Positions 1 through 14,099 of a DNA stretch of 64,000 bases are shown one piece after another. This DNA is from Nautilus pompilius. Lineage: Eukaryota; Mollusca; Cephalopoda; Nautilida; Nautilidae. The notes under the pieces were generated by a model, which was not told where the DNA came from, did not search any database, and worked only from the letters and a program-made list of their open reading frames with translations. Numbering within the stretch: the first letter of the stretch is position 1; each line of letters begins with the position of its first letter. A program made the position numbers and the translations under genes. The DNA is taken from NCBI GenBank assembly GCA_018389105.1, contig JACATO010000604.1, positions 248,001-312,000 of the forward strand. Reading direction: 5' to 3'.

Positions 1-1974
1 GCAGTTGTAATGGCAGTGATAAAAATGCTTTGTTATTTGATTTATTACTTGGGGGGGTTGGGGTTGTTACTATGCTTCTGTCTGAAATCTTTGTATCTTC
101 TGGTAGAGCGCTGAATAACATGTTCTACAGGGGCCTGCAAATTAATTATTTTGAATAAATGCTTTTTATGGCTGCTTTCTATTTGGGGAAAGACCTTGCC
201 AGCAGAACACTTGCCAAGTGGTATTTTTACTTGCTAATTCGTATTGTCACCTCCTCTTCCCTGCCTTCCACGCCTACAGTCTCCTGTTTGGTAAAGCCAC
301 TTTCACGCGAACCATACTGTAGCTCTTCAGGCAGTGCCCTCTAGAAAAAAGCAACAAACTCACATTTTTTTTGTCTTGCTGCATGCTTACTGAAGGATTG
401 TAGAAACAGTATTAGTGTGAAAATGAAACTGTCTATTAAACTCGTGTAGTCAAGATACACTTGGGGCTAAATCAATAGTTTTACTAGGCACTTGTATTCA
501 TTTGTTTTAGTAGCAGATTTTCCTCCATTTGCACTTTAAAGATTGTAATCTAATGAAAGGATTTAGGAAATTTTTATAAAAATGTTGTCCATGAAAAAGG
601 CAGAAAAACAACAAATTTTTGTTTATATATTTTAATAGTCAACAAACAACTCTTGGATGTTCATTTGTTTGTTGGCTAATGGTTTGATAATTAGAATTAG
701 TTAGTTTTTGTTTTCAGCCAAATTTATTATAGAATTTGTGATGATTTCAGGTATAAATAAAATTTCATTTGCATTTAAGACCATAACTGGAAGCATCCAC
801 GTTTCCCACTCTGTGTGGATCATTGAGTTGTTCCTTCACAATACCGTGTTTGGCTTGACTAAGGCAGGTGCACTGGTAATCCAACTTCTCATCTTTTTGA
901 AGACATCTCACAGAAGCATCTAGGTGGTGGTGGTGTAGGTCATTAGCCATGGTGACCAAGCAAGTCACCAGGGTACGATTGATAGTGATGGTCAGGGTGC
1001 AAGCTGGAGAGTTACACCTATGAGACCTCAACCATAGATATCCGGAAAATCCCCAACCACCTAATTAAAACAAAGACTAACTCAGGCTGGCAACATATCC
1101 TAGCACTTTTAATATTAAATTGTCTAGCTATCTTGAAACTCCAAATCTCTTGTTGTGATTTAAAATAAGAGAGGGGGGGGTGTTTGAGTTGTTCCTTTTT
1201 TTTTCAAGTAAACATTTTTTATAAGTCATGTATTTATTTATTTTTTGCAGTAATAGTTATTGCCAATGAATTGATGCGATAAGCTCTTTGTGCACACATT
1301 TTTGATGACTGTCATTTGAGTAAACAATTTCTGACCAGCATTCACAGTTTTAACATGAACACATTTTGACAGTGACTGATTACATTGTTGTACCAGAAGG
1401 GATCGATTGTGTTCTATATTAGAAAGTTGCTTACTCTGGACAATAAAGCTGTGTTTGTGTGGGGAAGAGTCAGATTTCTAATAAACTGTGCTCATTCAAA
1501 GTTTTCCAGGTTAACAGATAAATTTTCATGGAAACGATCTAAGAGTGGATAAAATGGTGGGGGTCCTGCAGTAAGGGATGTGGATTTTGCCAGCCAATAA
1601 TACTTGCTCTGGTAACCGTTTGTCCTGCTACTTTAATAAGTTTTGAAAATTAAAACAAAAATTAATAATTTGCTGAAATTTTGAATGATGAATCAAAGAT
1701 GGCAAAAAAATATAAAATGACACATTTTCCAAACGCTTAAAAACAGCAACAGATTTTAGGAATATTAAATATTTACGTGAACTGTAACTTCACTGGGAAG
1801 CTTATCATCCTAACAAATGTTGCAATTTGTCATGTTTGGCAGTGTGCATTCATGCAATTGCATGATGTACTTGATGCTTTTCTAAAAGGGAATATTAACT
1901 GCTTGCTTTGAGAACCTTTATGCTAAGTATGTTTTTTTTTTCCTTTTTTTTAGCAGTGGTCAAGTTGTAAGCCA
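1..1974. other. Non-coding, presumed intron
   Basis: AT-rich sequence with short homopolymers. The open frames present are short and match no known protein. No repeat family is recognised. Confidence 0.6.
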
Positions 1975-2168
1975 GTCAAGAGTTATCTGTGGGGTCTCCA
2001 CCACTTATCTCTGGAAACCCCAGTTAGAACTTTTCATTTTATGGGTGTGGGAGGAAACCACTGCAGCCAGCTGGTAAAGCTATCTAAACAAGGCCATTAA
2101 TGATGGATTCAAACTCAGGGCCCTCAACTGTAGCATTTTTTCATTTGACCATTGAACTACCAGTACTT
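1975..2168 (-). repeat. SINE-like repeat copy, degenerate
   Basis: Read on the plus strand it has AACTTTTCATTTTATGGGTG, GTGGGAGGAAACCACTGCAG and CCAGCTGGTAAAG. It then has GATTCAAACTCAGGGCCC and TTGAACTACCAGTAC. These are the reverse complement of the family body, a box B-like block and a box A-like head. The order agrees with the better preserved copy at 41.75 kb. Confidence 0.55.
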
Positions 2169-3249
2169 AGTTAATACATAAGGCAGGTTTTTAAATGATT
2201 GACACCATTACTTTTAATAACTATTGCTAGTTATTTAGTTTGTCAAGGATGTGATATCATCTTGTAAATGATTTATAAATTTTTCAATTATGTTCTTTGG
2301 TTTTTAATTGGCTGCTGACAAAAAATTTTAGAAATACATTTATGCATTAAAGCCTTAGAAATTATGGCAGGTGTTCAAAATTGTCTTTATGAATTACTAG
2401 GAAGACTAATTGGCAGTAGGTATGGGTTCTTTAGAACATATGCTGTGCCCACTCTGATATCTCATTTGATCTAGATCTAAAGGTACAGTAGACAAATTAA
2501 TCAAAATAGGTTTAATTTCTTGTACATGTTTTGTCTTAAGAGATTCTTCCCAGTAACCTCTACAAATCCTTTGTATACGGTGAATCTGGTTGTTCAAGAC
2601 AAGTGATAGTTTCTGGCTTAACTTTGCATATGCAGTGTAAAACAAATTTAGGTTTCTCAAAGTATTGTGGCCTTTGACATTTGGAATGTTTTATGACACA
2701 CATTCTTTTGTATTTAAGCCAAAAAAAAAAAAAATTTCAAAAACCAAACAATTATGTACAAGACTTTCTTTTAGAACATACATTTAAAAAGCTACAACAA
2801 ACAGATTCTAACAAGAAAGAAATTTTATGTGCTCTAATCTTTACAACTCACTCATATAAGATGCTAACTGTAGTGGTCCACCGTTCCGTTTGGCTACTCG
2901 CTTTGCCAACTGTTGAAGTGAACTTGCTGCCCCCCCGTACCTTCCTGATGATCACACATGCGGAAGATCGGCCGCCAGCCACCCTTACTAATGGACGATT
3001 TTAAAATAAGTAACTTTTCATGAGCACTACGTCGACAAAGCTTATATTTTCAGGTATGCATGCTGTGAGGAAAGGAGCTACAAGTAAATAAGATAAATAT
3101 ATGCTTTTGTTTCACTAAATTCTTTCAACTCCAGATTTCTGGGTGAGAAAACACCTTTCTACTGGTCAGAGCATTGGGAAAATCCTACCTCCCCCTCCCT
3201 CCAGAGAGAGAGGGAGGGAGTAGGGTTGGGTAGCCAGCTCGCAGTCTCA

Positions 3250-3377
3250 ATGTAAACTAATTTTGGCTAAAATTCTTTAAGACCATAAGTTTTCATTTTA
3301 AAAAAATTATCAATTTTTGTTACTATTCGAAATTTAAATAAAATTTCTTTGAACCTAAAAAAAAAAAAAAAAAAAAA
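3250..3377 (+). repeat. Polyadenylated 3' end of a retro-copy
   Basis: AATAAA at 3337-3342 is followed 14 bases later by an uninterrupted run of 21 A at 3357-3377, the spacing of a polyadenylated transcript copied into the genome. The source and the 5' limit are unknown. It could be the tail of a retropseudogene or of a LINE, or a chance A run. Confidence 0.4.
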
Positions 3378-6300
3378 TGTTGGGTTGGTTTCATTCTAGT
3401 TACTCATCCTTTTCAGGGAAGACTTTTTCCACCATTTCAGCTACTTTCACAGGTGTCATACCATTGCCTCAGAGCTCCGAACATTTCCATACTACCATCA
3501 GAATTTTAATAAATTGACAAGCAACTTTCTCCTAAAAATCAAAAACAAATTTAATACAATTAGCATTACTGGTGTAAGGCTTCAAAACAATTACAGATGT
3601 GTATGCGTTTCTGTTGAATTACCATTTTCTCTCTCTCCATCTCCATCCTTTCTCTCCATCTATCTCTCAAGTGTTTCATATCTGTCTTTGTTTTAAAACA
3701 TTCTTAAATATTAGTTTATAGCCACCACAAGTAATTTCCATTGGAGAAAGCATTTAAAACCTTTTCTTAACCAGCACTGTTTTAGGTTACCTTTTGCAAT
3801 TATGACTTTGTAGAGTAGCACCAGTTTCCAGAAATGAAAGCCTGTTTGTTACAATGACTAGTGAGCAGAAAAACAAAAATGAATATATCTTAATGAAAAC
3901 TCTTAGAAGATGACATTAAGTGGCGTAAAAGCATACCTCTGTTAGTTTGCACAGAGAAGACTTGTTGAGCTTGAATACAAATGTTTTCCATCATGAAGGT
4001 TAAGTCCCCCAAAGAATCTTGGCAATTCAATGGTTTGGAATAATATAATGTGTAAGTGGTTGGTGATGACGACGACTCAGAAAGTTTTTGCAGTGGCAGT
4101 CGTTTCAGAGGCAGGTGCTTTTTGTTCAGTCTTTGGCTCAGTGTCTGGCATTGGGAATACAAATATAAAACAGCATAGGGTGGATTATGATGGATTATCT
4201 TGATCATTTGGAACTATTATTGATCCTGTTTCATGGCGTAGTCAGAAATACTGTTCCTTGGAAGGAAATCAATATAATTTGATAGGAAATTTTCAACAAC
4301 TATATTTGGCTGGTGAAATAAGGGTAGTGTCTGACTTAAGTAACATAAACTAGCAGACACATTTGGGGGTTGGTGGAAACAAATTTCATTGCATGGCTTT
4401 TGTGTTGGTGATTAGTCAGCTGCAGTTAATTTTTCAACCTGATTAATGTAGTGTTTATAAAGCATTAATAGGCAGTCAAGGTGAAAAGTAAGTTGGTAAT
4501 GAATGATTGATAATTTCAAAATCACTGAAAATAGTACTTTTGCAGTTTGGTTAATGCCGACAAGATCACTCAGATTATTATATTGTTTAGAAGAAAAACA
4601 AAACAACTACCTTTTCAATTGAAAGAAGGTGGCTGCTATGTAGTTCTACTCACGCATTGTTGTAACCATAAGCAAACAAACAAAAACCATTTCTTATGTA
4701 ACTGAAACAACAAAGAAGTAAATTATCAACTACTTGGTTCTCCTAGAAACTAAACAGGACAAATGTTTGCTTATTTTTATTTAGGTATTTGTCAGTGTTG
4801 GTTTGAGATTATAGTGAATTGTCCTTTTCCAATGTTATGTTAACACTTTCTGCTGCTTTTACCTGCTATCTCCTCCTCCTGGGATGTATGTAGATATATA
4901 TATATATATTTTATAAATCACAACCAGATTTTAAAGCAAAACATTATTTCTCTATCAGCTGGATTTCCTGTTAGTTTTTCAGTTATCTTTGCTGAAATTA
5001 CATGCTGATAACAGCTGACACAAGAGCCAAGCTTGGTAAAATATTAATATTCACACAGTATTAAATCATTATTCAATTTACGGCTCTGGATATGAGAAGT
5101 GAGAGCTGGTTTTCTGTCGGTTTGTTTAGTGTTACTGTTTTTGGAGAATCTTAACTACAATTACTGTCACTTTATCCTCTTAACCTCTAAATTATGATTA
5201 TAGATTTAATGCAGAAAACAGAATTTTGCTAATACTTGTGCCAGAGTTTTAGAATTTAGTCAAACCCTGGTCCATTTTCCTACTTAGTTATGATGATCTT
5301 TAAATTCTCGTTCCTAAACGGTCATCTCTGATCTTCACATTGAGATTGCTAGCACCTGGTTTCATTCTTGCTGAGAAACAGGGAGGTAGGTTGGTTTGCA
5401 TATAATTTCTATTCATATTTTCCCTTGCTCTTATTTGACGTAATGTAGCTTTACCACAAAACAGCAAAGTTGCTTAATGAAAACTATGAGCCACTCAAAT
5501 TTTATTGGTCCTATTATTACTCAGATGCAAATTATTAAAAGCAACTTATAGAATTTTCAAGAGAAACATATGCTCTGGAGGTGTGTCCTAGTTTACAATT
5601 GTAACCATTATCATGCCATATCACTGAACTGCAGTATACTTTACAATATTCATTTTTTGTTCACTTAATTTAAAGTGTCAACAATTATTTTTTTATCTGT
5701 TTTTTAAAAAAGAAAAAAACCTTGTCCAAACCTTTATAAAGCATTTTGTGCATGCAATTGGGAACTGGGATGGAACAACATTTAACAAAAAAGATTTATC
5801 CAGAAGAAATAATGGATTTGACTGACTGACTGATTTTCTTTTAGAATTGTCATATTGACTATTAGTTTAGCAATGTTGGCTGCTTTTATTAACAAAGGCC
5901 ATGAACAGAATTTTCACTGTTGTGCAGTATTTTTTTATTTTTTAACATCCAATTTTGGGCAAGGGACATAGATTTCTCTAGCTATTGAAAATTTTTAACT
6001 ACAGTGCTGTGAAGTATCTATGGATGTTGTTGCTGTCTTCATCATGATAGAAAAATTATGCCAGCCCAGTGTAAGTATCCGTTGACCTTAATTCTCTCGA
6101 TTTTCATGTTAATGGTTCATCGGACTAAACTGAGCTGAACTTTAGAGACATGGATAAAGAAGAAGAAGAAAAAAATATTCCTGTTTCTGGATGACAATAA
6201 ACAGAGAGATTCACATTTTTCAGTGCTGTCCACTGTAGATGTTTTGAAACCAATGCAGTGGGAAACAAAGTGTTAAATTATTGCTGGGGGGGGTGGGTGT

Positions 6301-7837
6301 GTGGGGATTTTCCATTGTTGGTAACTTTACTCATCAACATGTAAACACTGCTGACTCTTGTATGTTATTAATGTCAGCTGGGTCTTTTGATCACTCAAAT
6401 AATCTTCAGTAATGTCACACAAAAGGTCAGTTATAATGTCTTTCTCCAAAGAATGTCAAATGGCGGATTAATGCTGTGCCACTCTAGCACATGTATATCA
6501 TCATCAGTATCATTGGTATGATTCCCTGAGTGCCTCCTTCAAACTATTGAAGTTATTGGGTTATACAAATGCCATGCGATATTTATTTAGCAGTTTAGTG
6601 TTAAGATGGAAATGGGTAGCTCAAGTAGAACAAGAAAAGGTCGTGGTATGCAGACTTCAGAAATTCTTGCCCAAAAAGAGTGCTCAAAGATAGATAGGAT
6701 GGTTACTTAGTGATTGTAAACATTGGAGTTCTGCCACACATAAGTTGACACACAGAAGATTAAAAGCATCACTGTCAATTATATCTGAGATTCACTAGGT
6801 AAGCTTCCTGTCAAAAATGTCTATCTGTTTATGATAGTGGGACATTGCTGATAGCTTAAATTCAGCAACATCTGAAAAAGTGATTAAAACAAATTGCAAA
6901 AATTGTTGCAGGAGGAATTTTTTTTTTTTTTTTTTTTTTTACCTTTTAATTTTGGTTTAACCTTGGTGTTAAGATAATGCAGTAATAAAGAAAAGTATTT
7001 AAGACTTTAATAATCATTTAGCATCTGCCTGCAATATTTTATCCAAACAGGTAGTGGAAGCAGAAAACAAATATTTCTAAAATGCGCTATTGATAAATTA
7101 TTTGCACCCTGCTTTTTTAAAGTTTTTTTAAACTTTACACTCAGTAGGGAGATGGAAGAGTTTGCAGTGTATTCAGAAACACTATGGCAACATCAGAATG
7201 CAGCCATCCTAGATTACGGCTAATGCACTTCCCCAGACTCCGGAATGACAGTAAGATCAATGAAGATCATACAGGAGAAATTGGAGATTTCGTAGAATTG
7301 TTTTGCCTCAGTTTATTTATCCACAAATATAGCTCATCTGACTTAACAAATTTCTCATTTAGGAAGGAGAGTCTAAAGTAAAGGAAAATGTATCATATAA
7401 CTTAAAAATTTTATTTATTTTTTTCTTTTAACACATGTGTTACTAAAAAAAAAATTGTTTAGGGTCTTGCAATATTATGACTGAGTTCAAAGCAGTGGAA
7501 GTCAATTCATCTATATCTAAATTTACAAAATCAGTGTTATGCATTAAAAGAAAAGAATAGTTACTTCGTGAAATATAAGTTGGTGAATGTGTGAATTTTG
7601 TTTCATGATGTTGTTTAACCCTGCCCTGACCAAAGTAATCTTTGTCGTCTTTTGCCCTGTTTATTTTTCATGGAGAAAAGTGAGCCAAATTTTGCCGATC
7701 TTCTACCTTTCAGTTCTGTTTTTGTTGTCATATAAATAAATGTGAATGATTAACTGACTGACCAACCATTAAGTTGTTTTTCTTTACTTTTTTTTAGAGA
7801 AAACTTTATAAAGTTATTTTCCAGATAACCAACTTCA
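3378..7837. other. Non-coding, presumed intron
   Basis: AT-rich sequence with a short TA run near 4900 and a 22-base T run near 6920. A minus-strand frame at 3890-4207 has splice-like borders (discussed as a finding) but no recognised homology. Confidence 0.55.
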
Positions 7838-8048
7838 TTATGGTGGGTGGGGGGAAACCTTCCAGGAAATCCTTTGATTAGTAGTGGGAGGAAATCTCAG
7901 CATTCAGAAGAATCTCAATCAGCAGAGCCCGCTGGCATGGAGGATTGAGAGAAATCACCTACTGGTTGGTTAGAAAGCTTGCCCCTGCCCAGAACTATCA
8001 GAGACAAAACTGCCAACATAGTAAGCTGCTAGCTACTCTACCAGCTTT
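7838..8048 (-). repeat. SINE-like repeat copy, degenerate
   Basis: It contains GTGGGAGGAAATCTCAGC and ends on the plus strand with TAGCTACTCTACCAGC. The reverse complement of that end, GCTGGTAGAGTAGCTA, looks like a tRNA box A. It is therefore a minus-strand copy with a preserved head and a worn body. Confidence 0.5.
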
Positions 8049-9689
8049 TTTTTTATTTTTTCACTCATGTTAATCACACTACCATATTGCAAAATTAAAA
8101 CGAAACATTTTAGTCAATTTAGATGGAAAGAAAAGGTTTTGCTTTAAACTTTGATCACCGTCATGCAACAGTGAAAGCAACAGATTTTTTTAAAAAAAAA
8201 CAATAGACAGGTAAATTATCCAGTGCATTGTATGCCATAAAATCATGTAGGTAAAACATATATATATATATATGATATAATCACTTAGCCTGGGACATTA
8301 ATTTCAAATGAATTTCAGGCATTTTTAAACTTTCAATATTTTGCAAACATGTTTATAGTTAAGCAAAGTGGTGAACTGTATAACATATACATCTTTATGA
8401 TATTCAAACTTTTATTAACTTTCCAAAAGACAAGATGCTATCCTTGCAGTGTTCATTGGAGGATATTTGATTATCTCTTCTATACATTTAATAATTTGGT
8501 TAGCACTTTTAGCTTTGAAGCCATTAGATGACATTAATCTAAAAGACTAAACAATGTTACTTTAGTATATAACATGCTGTCTGCACTGGTATCGAGTGTT
8601 CTTTTTCTTTTCTTATGCTCACCACATACCTTCCTACCCCCTGGGAAAAATGCCAAAATTGTTCAGTAATCCATTTCTTATGCAGCTGTAATTAGCTAAT
8701 GAATGTGAACTTTCTCTCTGTCGGTCAGTTTTTATTGGCAGTAATTATCTCCTATGAGTTGCAGATAACTATCAGCTATTGAAGTGCATTTAAGATCCCA
8801 GAGGCACTTTGGGAATAGATCATTTATTGTTCATTCCTCTTTAAAATGATCTATCTGAGCAAGTCTTATTCTCTTTCAGATTTACAAAAAAAAAATTTTT
8901 TTATTGTTTTGGTTGGTGTTCAAAGATATATAATAACAATGTGTGTTCTTAAGTTCTTGGTAAATCAGTGGCTATTCTTGAGCTAATAAAATATTGGTTA
9001 TTGATTTCTCTCAAACAAAGAAATCCCAAGTTATTCATTAACTGACTATGAATGAGTTGATGGTTCTAAGTGGTTGATTATTTTGTGTAGATCATTTTGC
9101 AGCACTTTCTTGATGAAATAAATAAGAACTGTTGACATATATTTCTGGATCGTTCATAAACATTTTGTGAATATTAAATCAATTTAGCAGTGAAAAATTA
9201 AAACAGTTGTTACATAGCGAAATTAAACATTCTTCCCACAGGAACAGATATCACACAAAAGAGTGATTTCTGGCCTGATAGTTTTAGAGTATTTCAGGAA
9301 TTGAACTTCATTTGGTGCTTCTGACCTCTTCTCAGTGAAGTATGAAACAAGCTGATAACCAATGTTTCTAATGTGAAAATTTGTAGAAACACACCTACCA
9401 CAGAAAATCAGAATAAACATGCAGACATTACTTATTTGAGATAAGCATTTTGTAAATAGATGTAATTTGTTAAGAATAGAAAACAAAAATATGAAGATGT
9501 TTCTTTAGAGAGCACATGCAGATGGCATTTAATATTTGTGTGACCATCTCTGACTGAAGACAGGTCTTTAACTCTTGCCTACACCCATAGGTAAAGCTTG
9601 TGAATGAACTGTTTTTATATTCTACTACAAATTTCTTATAGTGTTTGCCACAGACCTTCAGTACAGGTTTCAGCTCCCGTTTAATATTG
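8049..9689. other. Non-coding, presumed intron
   Basis: AT-rich sequence with a TA run near 8260. Nothing recognisable on either strand. Confidence 0.6.
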
Positions 9690-10020
9690 CTTGCATTAGT
9701 GTGACGGGTTGGTGTTGAGCATTCACAGTTTATTTCTGGGGTGACACTTAGTTTTCAGCTAGCAGTAGTGAATGTGCGTGCTTTTTCATTACTAATCAAG
9801 CTGATTGAAGTGGAATACGTTAAGCACTATGGAAAATGACAATGACCCTTCTGTGCTTTGCTTATTATTTATTCTAAGTCCTGCTTGAAACTCCAGTTAA
9901 CTCAGGTGCTAAGCTAAGTAAATACGACGACGACTGCTTTAATTGTAGCCTTGCTCAATCAGATATTTCATTCATACATCAGTTTATTACTGCGTATAAT
10001 TACGTTTATAAACACGTGAT
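9690..10020. promoter_or_regulatory. Candidate conserved non-coding element
   Basis: GTACGACGACGACTGC-like CpG words at about 9925, TTACGTTTATAAACACGTGA near 10000 and ATTACTAATCAAGCTGATTG near 9790 stand out. It is followed by a TA microsatellite. The evidence is compositional only. Confidence 0.25.
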
Positions 10021-10042
10021 TGTTAAAAAAAATCTGTACATA

Positions 10043-10045
<3 letters not shown>

Positions 10046-10079
<34 letters not shown>
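10046..10079. repeat. (TA)n microsatellite
   Basis: An uninterrupted run of about 17 TA units is followed by a T run. Confidence 0.95.
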
Positions 10080-10087
<8 letters not shown>

Positions 10088-11230
10088 TAAATATTTTCAT
10101 TGCGTACAACTTTTGTGATGACAGATCTGTATCTCTTCAACCATGTGCTTTGTATTACAAGTGTGCTGGCTAAACATACAGCCAATTCAAAGCACATACT
10201 GGTGCTTATAGTCTGGGGTGGCATGTGAAGTTAAAACTGATGCGGTACAGGATAGAGAAGTCCCCAAAATAGATGTCTGAGATCAGAAACTGATAATATT
10301 TCTTCTCTCCATATATGCCAGCCAGCCAGCCAAATTTGATTTTACCCATACAAACAATAATTTTGCAAATGTAAAATCTAATAGTTTCTGCAGTTGCCTA
10401 CCTTGGGGAAGCAGTACATGAACTTGATTAGTCTTGAGAACACTTCCCCTTTGCTGCTCCTCTGAAGCTTGCTGCTTAACTAAACTTCTTTAAGTGCCTG
10501 TTTGTTCTCTTATTGCGGGTCTATTGTTTGATGTAGTTACAAGTTCATCACGAAATAGATGGAGTGGTTCGCTGACTTATACAGCCGCAGGTAATTTCTA
10601 TTTTAGGGGGGGGCAAGAACAGGTCTTTCATTCTGGAGAAATCCATTCATGCAGGATTTCTGCCACAGCTGCTCATTGATTAAAAGACAAGTCATTATTG
10701 CAGTATTTTAAAGAGAGCACTTCATTTTTACAACAAATACTACTATCGTTTCAATACAGTATTCTGAAGCAAGGTTTAATTTCTGCTCTCTTTTTTTCCT
10801 GTACACAAATCAGTCAGAGACTTGCTTTTTTTTTTTTTTTTTTTGTATTTTTGAATTTAAACAAAGGAAAAAAAAATCTATTTTTAACAAAAAATTTAAA
10901 ATGAACAGCTATAGCTCAGCTAAAGATATAGACATTAGATTAATTTTTAAGTATTACAGAATTAGCTCAGCTGATTTAGGCAGTTTCAGCTTTAAGAACC
11001 ATCTGTGACAGTAAAGGCTAAGAAATTACTGAAATCAATAACTAAAAAAAATATGAATTAAAAGGTGCACAGTAAATAGAAAAAGGAAAATTAATTTTTA
11101 CTTGCATAGATGAGAGTTTAAGCCAGGAGGGGAATTTGTATGTGAAAGAATTAATTTATAAAATTATAAATATAAAGTAAAGCTGCTGCTTCCATATTCC
11201 TAAATCTATTAGAATAAGCTACCCTTGCTA
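10080..11230. other. Non-coding, presumed intron
   Basis: Mostly A/T runs, including a T run near 10830. No recognisable gene or element. Confidence 0.6.
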
Positions 11231-11450
11231 TGAGCAGTGTAGTGGTTATCCTACTGGAGAATTAAGGTTGGGCCCCAAGTTTTCTTGTCATGAGGAATGG
11301 CTTAGTTTGGCATACCTCCCTGGCATGGTTTCTTCTTGCTCTCTCCTCCCCAGTTGGTGCATAAGTTTTCCTTGGTCATCCTGGTTTTCTCCCGCATCTA
11401 AATGCAAATTCTAATAGGGACTTTTGCGGTAGGGTGCCATCCCCAAAGTT
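11231..11450 (+). repeat. SINE-like repeat copy
   Basis: The head GAGCAGTGTAGTGGTTATCC is box A-like. The body has CTTAGTTTGGCATACCTCCC, GGTTTCTTCTTGCTCTC and the tail motif TTCTAATAGGGACTTTTGCG. These three blocks recur in the same order at 13.7, 41.8 (reverse) and 60.5 kb. Confidence 0.62.
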
Positions 11451-13654
11451 AGTCTTGGGCATGACACTGAAACTGCCACTCTTTGGAATCTTGCCAATGG
11501 CTGTACATCTTTCACAGAGGACTGAGCACATATGGGAGTGTTCGAAGTGTAGTGTGATGTCGTCCCATAACATGGCCAAGAACTCTTGCTGTTTTGTGTG
11601 TTTCCTGTAATACAATAAATTGCTAGTTTGTTATGCTTAGAAAATTGAATCAACTTTGTCATTTACTTATGTCAGGATTCTTTTATGACATTTATTCTCC
11701 TTATCCAGAGAGTGCTGTGCCAGATTAATCTAGGCTGTACTATTTTATTGTACTTAACTATGAGGCAAAACTTCCTGAGGGTCTGACATTAATAGCAGTT
11801 TCAGCAAGGTTATGATAAAATTTATCTGTAAAATTGTAGTAACTATACTGAGTCATCATTTCATGGTTTCTCATTTCCTTTAGACAGTTCCATTTTCTAA
11901 TGAAATTAATGTAGCAGTCTGGATTTGCTGGAAGCATTAAAAAAATTCTTTTTCCTGATGCTTTAATATTAGTAATTAATTGAGCAACTGAATTAGAATT
12001 CTATCTTTATATTATTATTTACTTTATAGTCATCACTACTACATTTTGAGAATCTGTAGGTTTAGTATTCCAAGTTGTTCTCCATTATTCATTTCCTTTG
12101 TTGATATAGTACTTATTATTCATCATAAGATTTTCTCTCTCCCTCTCTCATATAGCAATGATATTTAATAAGTATTATGACTCCCCTTTAGTTAAAGATA
12201 AAGCTTTGGCTTCATGTCTCCATACTTTCATGAGTTTTATTACCTGTGAATAAATTCTGCATGTTTTTTTTTTATCTAGAAACCAGTAACATAATGACAA
12301 CACTTGCATTGTAAATGATGTAGACTTGCTACATTTCATTGCCCATTAAAGTCTGTGATACTTATGACACATCATACATGCAGTGGCTGAAAAATATGTT
12401 GCACATGATATATATCTCTATTAAATAAGCAGTGGAGCTTAGAAATGAGATTCCTAAAATATTAAAATCAAGATTATGTGCTTCCAGAATGAAAGTATTT
12501 TGTGTTATGTTGCCTTTAATTAAACTTTTTTTTTTAAACCAGGAAATTCAAAACTAAAGAGATGGAAAAAAACAAAAAGGCAGTGATGGCATGTTAGGAA
12601 GTGATAAGCAATACTTAAAGATTATATCCTTCAGGAACAGAGAGAGAATAACAGGAAATTGGCAAATGAACTATAGGAAAGTACAGGAACTGAGATTTTG
12701 ACAACACTGGTATAGCCGAGGCTGACTGACTGTGGTCCAAAAGGAGGGGTTTCTGGTTGTAAATTTTTACTACTTGCAATGTGTTGTATGATGATTGAGT
12801 CAAAAATTCTGGGGGCAAGCAAAGACAGCTTATATGCAGGAAAGTTGAAGAAAGGTATCTTAATTAGTATGTAATGCCAAAGGTAAAGCATAGTGGGAGA
12901 TCTCTGCAGGTTTGAATTTGAGCAAAAAATGGAGTTTGAAATCCATTCAGAATTTACAATAAACTGACTGCTAAGGATTACAGAGAAATTCCTGACTCAT
13001 TGAATCAGGAAGATGAAAAGCACTTTTGGAGCTCCCACCACAAATGTAATAAAACTGCAGGAATACTTGGATTATGGCTGTCAGCGACACCAAAGGTTTT
13101 ATGGCCTGTACTATAAGAAATTTGGAGTGAATAATGACAAGAGTTTATTCACAAGACCTAAAAATTTAGCTAAAAGCAGTCATACCAGATTAAATATCAT
13201 TTGCACGTGGTCTAAAACATAAAATCTTGTTATTTTTAAAAAAAATTATTGACAAGCATTAGTTTTCACTTGTTATGTGTATTTACAAAAAAATACTTCT
13301 TCATAAATTCTTCTATATTTATTTCAGTATTCTATCAAGTATGTCCTTATCCATTTGTACTACTTTACATGTTGTACAACAAAGAACAGTAAACAGAGGT
13401 GAAATAGTTTGACGAAAATGCAAATGAGTGTCAAGGTGTTTGTTTGTTTTTTGGTTAACAGTTTGCTTGGCTTCTGGTTTTATTTTACGTGTTAATGAAG
13501 TTTTGATATGGAACCTAGTTGATAAAGAAAAATATGGTATCTAGAACTAGGCTTCAGTGCCAGTTAGTCTCAGATTGAAGCAGATTTCTGGAATCACAAA
13601 AGTAATTCAGACATGTTTGTGTAAAAGATAGACAAGAATTTTAAAAAGGATGGG
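11451..13654. other. Non-coding, presumed intron
   Basis: Short overlapping frames near 11.4-11.6 and 12.6-12.9 kb match nothing I know. No terminal repeats are seen. Confidence 0.55.
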
Positions 13655-14030
13655 GAGAGTTGGCTGATAGGTATATCGCTACTGGCTGCTGGGTTAAGGG
13701 ACTGGGTTTGAATTTCAGTCAGGACCATCTCAGTTTGGCACACTTTGTCACGGCTTCTCTTCATTGCGTGGATGCATTGATTTCCTCACTCGCTTGAAAA
13801 AAGAAAGTTCTAGTAGAACTTTCTGGTATGTGTGTTGGGAGTTACGCGGCAAACTCTTTGCACCTACCTTCACCATTGCTTAGGTGCCCCAACTATACCA
13901 ACTCTTTCGATTACCAAGGGTGATGATGCTCCACATCTCTCTACCCCCTCTTCTGCTGGTTACACTGTGAGATGTCTTCCACCCCTGAAAGTTCATGTCA
14001 AGAACCACCAATGATTTACATGTGTGTGTG
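13655..14030 (+). repeat. SINE-like repeat copy with tRNA-like head
   Basis: The head TTGGCTGATAGGTATATCGC and GGGTTTGAATTTCAG resemble tRNA boxes A and B, with degenerate bases. The body contains CAGTTTGGCACACTTTGTCA and GTTCTAGTAGAACTTTCTGG, matching the family motifs. The part after 13832 is more weakly matched to the 60.5 kb copy, where GGTTACACTGTG is shared. It ends before a short GT run. Confidence 0.6.
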
Positions 14031-14099
14031 TGTTTGGTGATGTTTTCTTTTGCATTAAAAGTATTTATCTAATCATGGCCTAGGTAAAAAGAAGAAAGG

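Noticed and set aside
2681-3004. 107-codon plus-strand frame upstream of the poly-A tail
   Set aside because: It could be part of a retro-copy, but I could not recognise the protein and the start lies before an A run.
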